A stretch of 64,000 nt of DNA from CAYPNF01 sp964411985 (GTDB lineage Bacteria > Verrucomicrobiota > Verrucomicrobiia > Limisphaerales > J093). The DNA is taken from assembly GCA_964411985.1 (NCBI GenBank), contig CAYPNF010000011.1:62001-126000 (forward strand), written 5' to 3'. The position numbers and the translations under genes were made by a program. The notes beneath the pieces were generated by a model. It was not told where the DNA came from and did no database searches. It saw only the letters and a list, made by a program, of their open reading frames with translations. Positions within the stretch are counted from its first letter, which is position 1; each line of letters starts with the position of its first letter. This document shows, piece after piece, positions 8,669-16,685 of this stretch.

Positions 8669-9376
8669 ATGTATCTAAACCTCATTGAGCTAGCCGAATC
8701 CTTCGGCGTGTCGGAGAAAGTGGTGGAAGACTGGATCCGCGTCGAGAGTCTGCCGCATGTGGTGGACCGTGGGCGGCTGCTCTTCGATCGTGCGCAGGTG
8801 GCCCAATGGGCTGCGGTGCACGGGCTCACCGCACGGGCGGGCTTCCTGGCCCCGCAGGACAGTACGTTTACGAGCGGACTGGCTTTGGTGCCGATGCTGC
8901 GGACCGGGGGAATCTGGCGCGACGTTCCGGCTTCGGATGTGCTCAAGGTGCTGGAGCGGGTGATCGCGTCCCTGGCCAAAATGTCTCCACCGGTGCGCAC
9001 CCTCTTGACGCAGCGGCTGCGGGCCGAGGGTGGCATCAACTGGGCGCCAGTCGGAGGGGGCGTCGCCCTGCCTCATTTCAGTACCAGGGTGACCTTGGGC
9101 CGGGATGCGGGTGTGATTACGTTACTGCTGTTGCGTGACCCTCTTCCGCTGGCGGAAGCTCCTGCGGATGCGGTGCCGGTGACCCGGCTGTTTTTCTTCG
9201 TCCCGCCTTCACCGCGGGCGCATTTGGACACCCTTGCTCGGCTGAGTCGGGCGATGGGCCATGGACCTCTGCGCAGCTGGGTGGAAAGGGTGGGATCGGA
9301 TGAGGAGCTTTTCCAGGCGTTGGCAGAGGTGGATGCTTCGCGCGGGGCCGGAGGGAAGCGGGAGAATCAGGCATGA
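8669..9376 (+). CDS. HTH-EIIA fusion, second copy
   Basis: A 235-residue paralogue of the gene at 5910 with the same architecture: an N-terminal excisionase-type helix-turn-helix (LIELAESFGVSEKVVEDWI, LFDRAQVAQWA) and a PTS EIIA domain with the active-site histidine again at His136 in VGGGVALPHFS and the segment PRAHLDTLARLS. It has diverged considerably from copy one, so the duplication is old and the phosphorylation site has been kept by selection. Its stop overlaps the start of the second HyfB-like gene by 4 bases, a tight coupling of the EIIA to the antiporter subunit. The role is inferred to be regulation of the operon or gating of the membrane subunit. Confidence 0.88.
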   Translation: MYLNLIELAESFGVSEKVVEDWIRVESLPHVVDRGRLLFDRAQVAQWAAVHGLTARAGFLAPQDSTFTSGLALVPMLRTGGIWRDVPASDVLKVLERVIASLAKMSPPVRTLLTQRLRAEGGINWAPVGGGVALPHFSTRVTLGRDAGVITLLLLRDPLPLAEAPADAVPVTRLFFFVPPSPRAHLDTLARLSRAMGHGPLRSWVERVGSDEELFQALAEVDASRGAGGKRENQA

Positions 9377-11322
9377 CGACGGGTTGGATCATTACGATGG
9401 CGGTTCTGTCCTTGGTGGCGGCTGCAGCGAGCGGACCACGGTTCCCTCGCGTGTGGTTAGCGTTGACGCTTGCCGGCGCAGTCGGTTTCCTGACGGCCAG
9501 TTTTCGGTTGCTGGGCGGGGGCGAGGTGTGGGATTGGCGGAGTGGCTTCGTTCTGGGCGGAGAGCCGGCGCACTTGCACTTGGATGGACTGAGCGCATGG
9601 TTCCTGGTTTTGGTGGCAGTAGTGGGTGGTGCCGGGGCGGTGTACGCTTGCGGCTATTGGCCAGACCAGGAGAAGCCCGACTCGGCAGGGCGAGGTCGCA
9701 TGTGGTGGAGCGCCCTGGTGCTCAGCATGGCCCTGGTGTTGCTCTGCGCCAACGGACTTCACTTCCTCATCGCTTGGGAGTCGTTCGCCTTATCAGCCTT
9801 CTTCCTGATCACTCTGGAACGGGAACATCGTGAATCTCGGGCTGCAGGTTGGCTCTATCTCGCAGCGTCCCATGCCGGTACGCTTGGCCTGTTCGCCTTT
9901 TTCTCGCTCTTGGCGTCGAAAACCGGGAGTTGGGACCTGGGTCCCATGCGTGACCACCCTGAGCTAGCGCCGTTGTTTTGGGTGGCGTTGGCCGGTTTTG
10001 GGGTGAAGGCCGGTATGGTCCCGCTGCATATTTGGCTGCCCTCGGCCCACGCAAATGCTCCAAGCCACGTCTCGGCGATTATGTCGGGCGTGGCAATCAA
10101 GATGGGCTTGTATGGTCTGGTGCGCTTTAGCGGTTGGCTGCCGATTCCCGAAGGAGCAGGGTGGGTGGTGCTGGGAGTTGGGGCGGTGAGCGCCGTTTTC
10201 GGCGCAGCATTCGCGCTGGCGCAAAATGACCTCAAGCGACTCCTGGCTTATTGCTCGGTGGAGAACATGGGAGTGATTCTGATCGGCTTGGGCGCCGGGT
10301 TGCTGGCTGCGGCCGATGGCGACGCTCCTTGGGGGCGGATCGTGCTGGCGGGAGCGCTTCTGCATGTGTGGAATCACGGATTCTTTAAAGCCCTCCTCTT
10401 CCTTGGCGCAGGATCGGTGTTGCACGCCACTCACACGCGGGAAATGAGCAAGATGGGAGGCTTGTGGCGGGCGATGCCGTGGACAGCGGGCTTGTTTGCC
10501 TTCGGTTCCATCGCGATTTCGGCACTGCCGCCCCTGAATGGCTTTGTCAGCGAATGGATGCTCTATATGGGACTCTTCGACGCGGCCGTAAGCCACACCC
10601 ACGCCACCATCGCGGTCGTGCCGGCGACCATCGCCTTGGGTGTCGCTGGGGCGCTCGCCTTGGCGGCTTTTGTGAAGGCGTCTGCGGTGGTGTTCCTGGG
10701 AGCGCCACGCACGCGGGCCATGTCGGCAGCGCACGAGTGCGGTGGGTGGATGCGTGCACCCATGTTGGCCTTGGCCGGGGGTTGTCTGGTGATTGCCTTG
10801 GGCCCCCTGGCAGTGTGGCCGTTCCTGCAGCGGGTAGTAACGCTCTGGAACCCGGCGTGGGCCGGTGCTGAGGCGCCCATTCCTCTTGGTTCCCTCGGAG
10901 CCTGTCAGTGCGTGTTCGCTGGGTTGTTGGCCGTGGCGGCCGCGGGGCTTTGGATTCGGTCGCATGCCAATGGTTTGCGCCGGGGAATGACCTGGGATTG
11001 CGGTTACGCGGCCCCGACGGCGCGGATGCAGTACACCGGGGGTTCCTTTGCCGCCCTGGTCGGAGGATGGTTTGCCTGGGCCCTCCAGCCGGAGCGCCGT
11101 TTGCGCTGGCCGCGCGGCCCGTTTCCGGCTGAGGCGAGCCACGTGGAGCGGATTCCGGAGGCGGTCCTGGAGCGGGTGATGGGGCCGGTGGCTCAAGTGG
11201 TGATGGTCGCATCGGCGTGGGTGCGTCGGCGTCAACAGGGGAGTCTGCCCGACTACATTCTTTATCTCGTGGCCGGGCTTGTGGCGGTGGGTGCCTTGGT
11301 CTTCTTTGGGAGCATGTCATGA
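9373..11322 (+). CDS. HyfB-like (NuoL/MrpA-type) proton-conducting membrane subunit, second copy
   Basis: A 649-residue paralogue of the protein at 6678 with matching motifs: the glutamate in FLIAWESFALSAFFLI, the lysine in AGFGVKAGMVPLHIWLPSAH, then GVAIKMGLYGLVRFSGW, and the HyfB-type tail TWDCGYAAPTARMQYTGGSF. It starts inside the end of the second HTH-EIIA gene and overlaps the start of hyfC (ATGA), so it is translated as part of the operon. Two HyfB-type subunits plus a HyfF-type subunit would give the assembled complex three antiporter-like channels. Alternatively, the two copies serve as exchangeable subunits under different EIIA control. Confidence 0.92.
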   Translation: MTTGWIITMAVLSLVAAAASGPRFPRVWLALTLAGAVGFLTASFRLLGGGEVWDWRSGFVLGGEPAHLHLDGLSAWFLVLVAVVGGAGAVYACGYWPDQEKPDSAGRGRMWWSALVLSMALVLLCANGLHFLIAWESFALSAFFLITLEREHRESRAAGWLYLAASHAGTLGLFAFFSLLASKTGSWDLGPMRDHPELAPLFWVALAGFGVKAGMVPLHIWLPSAHANAPSHVSAIMSGVAIKMGLYGLVRFSGWLPIPEGAGWVVLGVGAVSAVFGAAFALAQNDLKRLLAYCSVENMGVILIGLGAGLLAAADGDAPWGRIVLAGALLHVWNHGFFKALLFLGAGSVLHATHTREMSKMGGLWRAMPWTAGLFAFGSIAISALPPLNGFVSEWMLYMGLFDAAVSHTHATIAVVPATIALGVAGALALAAFVKASAVVFLGAPRTRAMSAAHECGGWMRAPMLALAGGCLVIALGPLAVWPFLQRVVTLWNPAWAGAEAPIPLGSLGACQCVFAGLLAVAAAGLWIRSHANGLRRGMTWDCGYAAPTARMQYTGGSFAALVGGWFAWALQPERRLRWPRGPFPAEASHVERIPEAVLERVMGPVAQVVMVASAWVRRRQQGSLPDYILYLVAGLVAVGALVFFGSMS

Positions 11323-12227
11323 CTTCGATTCTCGAATTCCTGGTTCGGCTGTCTGTGTGGCTGTTGCTGGCCCCGCTGCTGCCGGGCATCATCAACAGGG
11401 TGAAAGCCTGGGTGGCGGGACGACGCGGTCCGCCGGTGTTTCAGCTTTACTACGATCTGGCCCGGTTGTGGCGGAAAGGGGTCGTCATGAGCCAACTTGC
11501 CTCTCCAGGCTTTATCGCTGGCCCGGCCGTGGCCTGGATGGCAGTGCTTGCGGCCGCCCTGCTCCTGCCGCTCGGTCCCCTGGGGACCTCGCTGAGCTTT
11601 CGCGGCGACGTGATTCTGCTGATCTACCTGCTGGCCCTGGCTCGCTTCTGCACGGCCTGGGCGGCGCTGGAAACTGGGTCCGCTTTCGAAGGCATGGGGT
11701 CGGCGCGGGAAGTGAGTTATGCCGTGTTGGCGGAGGCGGCGGTGATCACGGCCGTGCTGACCTTAAGCATGCAAAGCGGGAGTGTGTACCTGAGCGCCAT
11801 GCTCGCCCCTTCGGCCGGAACGGGCGCAGTGCTGCTGGCAGTCGGACTGTTTACCGTGCTGCTGGCGGAGAATTGCCGAGTGCCCTTTGACGACCCCAAC
11901 ACGCACCTGGAGCTGACCATGATCCATGAAGCGATGGTGCTGGACCACAGCGGTCCGCCCCTGGCAGCGGTACTGCACGGCGCCTCCATGAAACTGCTGC
12001 TTTTCTCGGTGTTGCTGGTGCAGGCGGTGGTGCCCGTGGGTGAACTCCCGCCGGGTGCGTCCGCAGCGGCACTCGTAGCGGGTGTCCTGGCGGTCACGGT
12101 GGCGGTAGGGTTGGTGGAGTCGCTGCTGGCCCGGTACGCATTCCGTCGGGTGCCGCTCCTTTTGACGACGGCGTTTTTGCTCTGTGTGTTCGCGCTGCTG
12201 ATTGCGTGGAAAGGAGGCGTGGTATGA
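11319..12227 (+). CDS. hyfC: HyfC/NuoH-like membrane subunit (respiratory-chain subunit 1 family)
   Basis: A 302-residue polytopic protein of the NuoH/HyfC family, which links the ion-pumping arm to the hydrophilic arm. Recognisable segments are PGIINRVKAWVAGRRGPPVFQLYYDL near the N-terminus (the GR-GP loop of subunit 1), the acidic loop around ETGSAFEGMGSAREVSYAV, and NCRVPFDDPNTHLELTMIHE. The ATG at 11319 overlaps the preceding stop and is preferred over an upstream in-frame start inside hyfB. Its own stop overlaps the start of the next gene. Confidence 0.9.
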   Translation: MTSILEFLVRLSVWLLLAPLLPGIINRVKAWVAGRRGPPVFQLYYDLARLWRKGVVMSQLASPGFIAGPAVAWMAVLAAALLLPLGPLGTSLSFRGDVILLIYLLALARFCTAWAALETGSAFEGMGSAREVSYAVLAEAAVITAVLTLSMQSGSVYLSAMLAPSAGTGAVLLAVGLFTVLLAENCRVPFDDPNTHLELTMIHEAMVLDHSGPPLAAVLHGASMKLLLFSVLLVQAVVPVGELPPGASAAALVAGVLAVTVAVGLVESLLARYAFRRVPLLLTTAFLLCVFALLIAWKGGVV

Positions 12228-12865
12228 GCAGTATGCTGAATCTGCTGATCGGCCTGGCGATGGGCCTGAATCTCGTGGCGCTGGGCACCAGCCGGCTTCC
12301 GTCGCTGATTCGTATCGCCGCGGTCCAGGGAATGGTGTTGGGAATCATGCCCTTGGTGATCGAGAGCGAGCCGAGCATCCTGGTGGTGTTGGTGGCGGTG
12401 GCCACGGTGGTGATCAAGGGGCTGGTGATCCCCGCGCTGTTGCGCCGTGCCATGCGGACCGCCAACATCGACCGGGATTTGCATCCGTTGATTGATTTCG
12501 TGCCCTCGTTGCTGCTGGGCGCTGCGGGCATGATCGGGGCCGTGGTGTTGGCCCGCCAACTACCCCTGTTGCCGGAGCACCGCGAAACCCTGCTGGTGGC
12601 GGGTGCGCTGGCTTCCGTGTTTACCGGCTTGCTGCTGCTGATCGGCCGATCCAAGGCCATCTCGCAGGTCTGTGGCTACCTGATCCTGGAAAACGGCATC
12701 TACCTCTTCGGTTTGCTGCTGATCCATTCCGTGCCTCTGATGGTGGAGGGGGGTATCCTGCTGGACCTGACGGTCGCCGTGTTTGTGATTGGGATCATCA
12801 TGGACCGCATTCAACGGGCGTTCGACACGCTCGACACCCGAAAGCTGACTGTTCTCCGAGAATGA
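12224..12865 (+). CDS. hyfE: HyfE-like membrane subunit (NuoK-related)
   Basis: A 213-residue hydrophobic protein matching hydrogenase-4 component E in size and pattern. It has about six membrane segments, with SQVCGYLILENGIYLFGLLL carrying the conserved glutamate of the NuoK-like region and VEGGILLDLTVAVFVIGIIM near the C-terminus. The ATG at 12224 lies after a clear ribosome-binding site (aaggagg, 12211-12217) and overlaps the hyfC stop; an upstream GTG at 12206 is less likely. The stop overlaps the start of the HyfF-like gene. Confidence 0.88.
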   Translation: MSSMLNLLIGLAMGLNLVALGTSRLPSLIRIAAVQGMVLGIMPLVIESEPSILVVLVAVATVVIKGLVIPALLRRAMRTANIDRDLHPLIDFVPSLLLGAAGMIGAVVLARQLPLLPEHRETLLVAGALASVFTGLLLLIGRSKAISQVCGYLILENGIYLFGLLLIHSVPLMVEGGILLDLTVAVFVIGIIMDRIQRAFDTLDTRKLTVLRE

Positions 12866-14304
12866 AAGAGCTGCTCCTGATTCTTGTGCCCCTGGTGGCG
12901 GCGGCGGCGGCGGCTGTGTGGCCGCACGACCGTTCCCGCCCGTGGTTCCTCCCGGCCGCTGGGTTGATCCATACCCTCCTGGCCTTTGGATTGGTTTGGT
13001 GGCCCGCCGCCGAGCCCTTCCATGCCTGGATCGGCTACGATCCATTGGCCCGGGCCATGTTGCCCGCGGTCTCTCTGCTCTTCCTGGGCTGCGCCGCGTA
13101 CGGTGTTCCGTACCTGCGTCTGCGGGCGGAACGTTCGAACCGCGTCTTTGTCTCGGCCTTCCTGGGGGCCTTGGGCCTGATGACCGCGGCCCACATGGCC
13201 AGGCACCTGGGCGTGCTGTGGATTGCTACCGAGGCGGTGACTCTGTGCTGCGTGCCCCTCTTGCACTTCAACAACACTGCGCGCGCTTTCGAAGCGACCT
13301 GGAAATACCTGCTCGTGGGCGGCACTGGGATTGCCCTTTCGCTGTTGGGATCCTTCTGTTTGGGCTACGCGTCGCTGCATGGTGGGGGTGGCGGTGACCT
13401 CACCTTCACGGGCTTGATGGCGCAGGGGGCGGGATTGTCCCGGCCCTGGGTGTTGATCGCCTGGGTGCTACTGTTGGTGGGGTACGGCACCAAGATGGGC
13501 CTGGCGCCGATGCACACCTGGAAACCCGATGCCTATGGTGAAGCGGCGGGAATTGTCGGTGCGATGCTCGCTGGCGGAGTGACCACGGTGGCCTTCACCG
13601 CTGTCTTGCGGGTACGGGCCGTCGTGGAGGCAGCGGGCGCGGGGGTGGTGGCCAACCGCACCCTCTTGGTCATTGCTTTGTTTTCGACCTTGGTAGCCGC
13701 GCTATTTCTGCTTTCCGCGCGCGATTTCAAACGGATGCTGGCCTATTCCAGTGTGGAGCATATGGGCATTTTGAGCCTGGGCGCGGCGGTGGGCGGGGCC
13801 GGTTTGTGGGCGGCGTTCTTCCACGTCTGGAACAACAGCCTGACGAAGGGCGCTCTGTTTCTCAGTGCGGGCAATATCCGTCGTGCGGCTGGCGGACGCA
13901 CCATTGACGAGGTCAGCGGCATGTCCTTCATTACCCCGCGCTCGTCCGCCATTTTCGTGGCGGGGCTGTTCGCTGTAACCGCCTGTCCGCCGTTCGGCCC
14001 GTTCTTCAGCGAACTCCTCATCGTGAAGAGTGTCTTCGCGACCGGGCACGGCTGGGCGGGTGCCCTATTCCTGGTCTGTCTCCTCCTCGCTTTCTTTGGA
14101 CTCACTCGGGTCGTGTTTGCCATCGTGTACGGCCGCCCGCGCCAGGCGGCTCGTTCGATGGAACCTCGGTTTCGGGAAACCGTCGCCCTGATTGGCCCTC
14201 CCTTGGTCTTGCTGCTGCTGACCGTGGTGCTGGGACTAGCCACGCCACAGGTGTTGCGTGACTCCTGGACCGCGGCGGTCCAACAACTGACTCCCTTGCC
14301 ATGA
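12862..14304 (+). CDS. hyfF: HyfF/NuoN-like proton-conducting membrane subunit
   Basis: A 480-residue antiporter-like subunit of the NuoN/HyfF class, shorter than the HyfB-type paralogues. The channel lysine region reads GYGTKMGLAPMHTWKPDAYG, where HyfF proteins have W-K-P-D-A-Y in place of the W-L-P-x-A-H of the HyfB type. The motifs DFKRMLAYSSVEHMGI and HVWNNSLTKGALFLSAG follow. It is the third antiporter-like subunit of the predicted complex. Four-base overlaps on both sides place it firmly in the operon. Confidence 0.9.
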   Translation: MKELLLILVPLVAAAAAAVWPHDRSRPWFLPAAGLIHTLLAFGLVWWPAAEPFHAWIGYDPLARAMLPAVSLLFLGCAAYGVPYLRLRAERSNRVFVSAFLGALGLMTAAHMARHLGVLWIATEAVTLCCVPLLHFNNTARAFEATWKYLLVGGTGIALSLLGSFCLGYASLHGGGGGDLTFTGLMAQGAGLSRPWVLIAWVLLLVGYGTKMGLAPMHTWKPDAYGEAAGIVGAMLAGGVTTVAFTAVLRVRAVVEAAGAGVVANRTLLVIALFSTLVAALFLLSARDFKRMLAYSSVEHMGILSLGAAVGGAGLWAAFFHVWNNSLTKGALFLSAGNIRRAAGGRTIDEVSGMSFITPRSSAIFVAGLFAVTACPPFGPFFSELLIVKSVFATGHGWAGALFLVCLLLAFFGLTRVVFAIVYGRPRQAARSMEPRFRETVALIGPPLVLLLLTVVLGLATPQVLRDSWTAAVQQLTPLP

Positions 14305-15782
14305 ACCAAGAGAATGCTTTTGCCCTTCTGACCAACGGCACCTCTCTCCCCTGGGCTGACGTGCCTGAATGGCCGTTGGCCGAATTCCTCCGACAAGTCA
14401 GCGACGAGTTGGGCCGGGGAGAACGATTGAGCAGCCTCTTTGGAGTCCCGGAAGGCGAGGCCCTGAGGTTGGTGGCGGTTCTGGCGTCGGACGCCGGCAA
14501 CACCCTGGCCGTTGGGCGAAGTCGGCCCTTTGCAGATTCGTTTCCCTCATTGACGCCTACGCACGCCCAGGCGCATCTGTTCGAGCGGGAGATTTGGGAG
14601 CAACACGGAGTGATTCCCGAGGGCCACCCCTGGTTGAAGCCGGTTCGCAAGGACCACGGGGCGGGTCCTGCGGTAGGCGAGTTCTTCCGTGTCGACGGGC
14701 GCGAGATTCACGAAGTGGCGGTGGGGCCGGTGCACGCAGGGATTATCGAACCAGGACATTTTCGCTTTCAGTGTTCGGGCGAGGACGTATTACACCTGGA
14801 AATTGCACTTGGTTTCCAGCACCGGGGCATCGAGGAGGCCATTCTAGGAGGTCCTCATCGCAGCACCGTCTACCAGATGGAGACGGTGGCTGGTGACACG
14901 ACGGTTGCCCACGCTACTGCCTATGCGACCGCGCTGGAAGCCCTGGCGGGGACCGAAGCTCCGTTGCGCGGACAGTGGCTTCGGGCCATCGGACTCGAAT
15001 TCGAGCGGCTTGCCAATCATACGGGCGATCTGGGCGCACTCTCCGGCGACGTGGCGTTTCTGCCGACAGCTTCCGCCTGCGGCAAGATTCGCGGTGACTT
15101 TCTTAACCTAACCGCGGCCTTGTGCGGCAACCGCTTTGGGCGCGGTCTGGTTCGCCTCGGCTGCTGTCCGATGGATTGCGACGCGGAACGGTTGGGCAGC
15201 GTACGCAAGCGGCTCGAATCGGCGCTAGCCGAAGTCCAGCAGGCGGCGACCTGGCTGTGGGATGCTGCGTCGGTGCGCACCCGCTTTGAGCACACAGGCC
15301 ATCTCCATGCGAAACAGGCGATCGAGATGGGTTTGGTCGGGCCCCCGGCTCGCGCCTGCGGGTTGGTTCGTGACGTGCGTTTTGATCACCCCGCCGGATG
15401 GCATCGCTTCGCCCAGGTGCCGGTGTCCGTCTGGCCGGACGGGGACGTGTTTGCCCGGGCCCGGTTGCGCTGGCTGGAGATTCAACGCTCCGGGGACTTT
15501 CTCATGGAGCAGCTCAATGCCGCGCCGGAAGCGGAGCCGCAGTTGCCCTTTCCCGAGTTGGCGCCGGAGACGCTCGCCGTGGCGTTGGTGGAAGGTTGGC
15601 GGGGCGAGGTGTGCCACGTTGCGCTCACGGATCCGGAGGGCAAGTTGCGACGCTACAAGATTACGGATCCTTCCTTCCACAATTGGACCGGGCTGGCGCT
15701 GGCCTTGCGAGGGCAGGCGATTTCCGATTTCCCATTGTGCAACAAGAGTTTCAACCTGAGCTATTGCGGCTTCGACCTGTGA
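14301..15782 (+). CDS. HyfG-like large subunit (NuoC-NuoD fusion) lacking the [NiFe] ligands
   Basis: A 493-residue protein. Residues about 1-130 are a NuoC-like 30-kDa domain ending in LFEREIWEQHGVIPEGHPWL. Residues about 145-493 are a NuoD/[NiFe]-hydrogenase large-subunit domain with GPVHAGIIEPGHFRF and ALGFQHRGIEEAI. Where group 4 hydrogenases carry the N-terminal C-x2-C (ERVCGIC type), this protein reads ETVAGDTTVAH, with Ala197 and Thr200 in place of the cysteines. The C-terminal DPCxxC position reads SFNLSYCGFDL (483-493), so those ligands are lost too. It therefore cannot bind a normal [NiFe] centre and fits the energy-converting hydrogenase-related (Ehr) group, intermediate between complex I and group 4 hydrogenases. 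The electron acceptor or donor is unknown. Confidence 0.9.
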   Translation: MNQENAFALLTNGTSLPWADVPEWPLAEFLRQVSDELGRGERLSSLFGVPEGEALRLVAVLASDAGNTLAVGRSRPFADSFPSLTPTHAQAHLFEREIWEQHGVIPEGHPWLKPVRKDHGAGPAVGEFFRVDGREIHEVAVGPVHAGIIEPGHFRFQCSGEDVLHLEIALGFQHRGIEEAILGGPHRSTVYQMETVAGDTTVAHATAYATALEALAGTEAPLRGQWLRAIGLEFERLANHTGDLGALSGDVAFLPTASACGKIRGDFLNLTAALCGNRFGRGLVRLGCCPMDCDAERLGSVRKRLESALAEVQQAATWLWDAASVRTRFEHTGHLHAKQAIEMGLVGPPARACGLVRDVRFDHPAGWHRFAQVPVSVWPDGDVFARARLRWLEIQRSGDFLMEQLNAAPEAEPQLPFPELAPETLAVALVEGWRGEVCHVALTDPEGKLRRYKITDPSFHNWTGLALALRGQAISDFPLCNKSFNLSYCGFDL

Positions 15783-15797
15783 CGCCGCGCTGACCCC

Positions 15798-16595
15798 ATG
15801 TTTATCCACGACACCCTCCTGAATCGTTTGAAGCGCGGTTGCGAAACGATGGCCTATCCGCAAGGCCCCGCGCCCGCCTTGCCAGACCGCCACGGGGGCT
15901 CGCTACGGGTCGAGGCCGCGAAATGTCGCGAGGAATGTTCCTCGTGTGTAACGGTCTGTCCCACCGAGGCGATCCGCCGCCCCGCAGAAAGGCCCGTGGA
16001 ACTCGACCTGGGCCGCTGCATTTTCTGTGCGGACTGTGTCCGGGCTTGTCCTACAGGGGCCATCACTCGGACGGGAGACCATCGTATGGCCGTACGCGCT
16101 CGCGAGGATCTCCTGCTGGGGGAGGTGGGCAAGACCGAGGTGAGACTGGCAAAGGCGCTGGACGAACGGCTCCTGCGGCTTTTCGGGCGTTCGCTCAAGT
16201 TACGGCAAGTGAGTGCAGGCGGCTGCAACGCCTGCGAGGCGGATACCAACGTGCTGGGCACCATCGGCTGGGATCTTGGGCGCTTTGGCATTCAGTTCGT
16301 GGCGTCGCCGCGGCATGCCGATGGACTGCTGATCACCGGCCCAGTCTCGAAGAACATGGAATTGGCGCTCAAGAAGACCTACGCCGCCACGCCGGATCCC
16401 AAGATCGTGATCGCGGTGGGGGCTTGTGCCATTGCCGGGGGACCCTTTGTTGGGCATTCCCAGGTCCTCAACGGTGCCGCCAGTGTGGTGCCGGTGGACC
16501 TTTTCATCCCGGGCTGCCCGCCCCACCCGCTGACCATCCTGGATGGCCTCTTGAGGTTGCTCGATCGGTTGGGTGAATCCGCTGGGAAGAGGTAG
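15798..16595 (+). CDS. ferredoxin-HyfI fusion: 2x[4Fe-4S] plus NuoB-like small subunit
   Basis: A 265-residue electron-transfer subunit. The N-terminal half has two [4Fe-4S] motifs, Cys43/47/50/54 (CREECSSCVTVCP) and Cys74/77/80/84 (CIFCADCVRACP). The C-terminal half is a NuoB/HyfI-like small subunit whose four cluster ligands are intact: Cys143 and Cys146 (GGCNACEAD), Cys210 (VGACAIAGG) and Cys240 (PGCPPHP). In hydrogenase-4 these are two separate proteins (HyfH and HyfI), so this is a fusion. A complete chain of three iron-sulfur clusters next to a large subunit without nickel suggests that electrons still reach the large-subunit cavity, perhaps for a quinone-like or other acceptor. It is the last gene of the operon, 15 bases after HyfG. 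Confidence 0.88.
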   Translation: MFIHDTLLNRLKRGCETMAYPQGPAPALPDRHGGSLRVEAAKCREECSSCVTVCPTEAIRRPAERPVELDLGRCIFCADCVRACPTGAITRTGDHRMAVRAREDLLLGEVGKTEVRLAKALDERLLRLFGRSLKLRQVSAGGCNACEADTNVLGTIGWDLGRFGIQFVASPRHADGLLITGPVSKNMELALKKTYAATPDPKIVIAVGACAIAGGPFVGHSQVLNGAASVVPVDLFIPGCPPHPLTILDGLLRLLDRLGESAGKR

Positions 16596-16685
16596 GCGAG
16601 GTATCCCCGCCGTCAAACGGACGCTTGTTGACCGGTGGCGGTGGATCTGACAGCTTGACTGGGGTAAGAAGGGAAAAGGAAGCCA

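Noticed and set aside
9964..11235. A minus-strand reading frame of 423 codons over the second HyfB-like gene
   Set aside because: Composition is histidine, arginine and proline rich, a typical shadow of GC-rich coding DNA; the plus strand encodes a conserved HyfB protein.
14301..15782. Annotation as a working [NiFe] hydrogenase large subunit
   Set aside because: Both cysteine pairs needed for the Ni-Fe centre are replaced, so hydrogenase activity should not be assumed.
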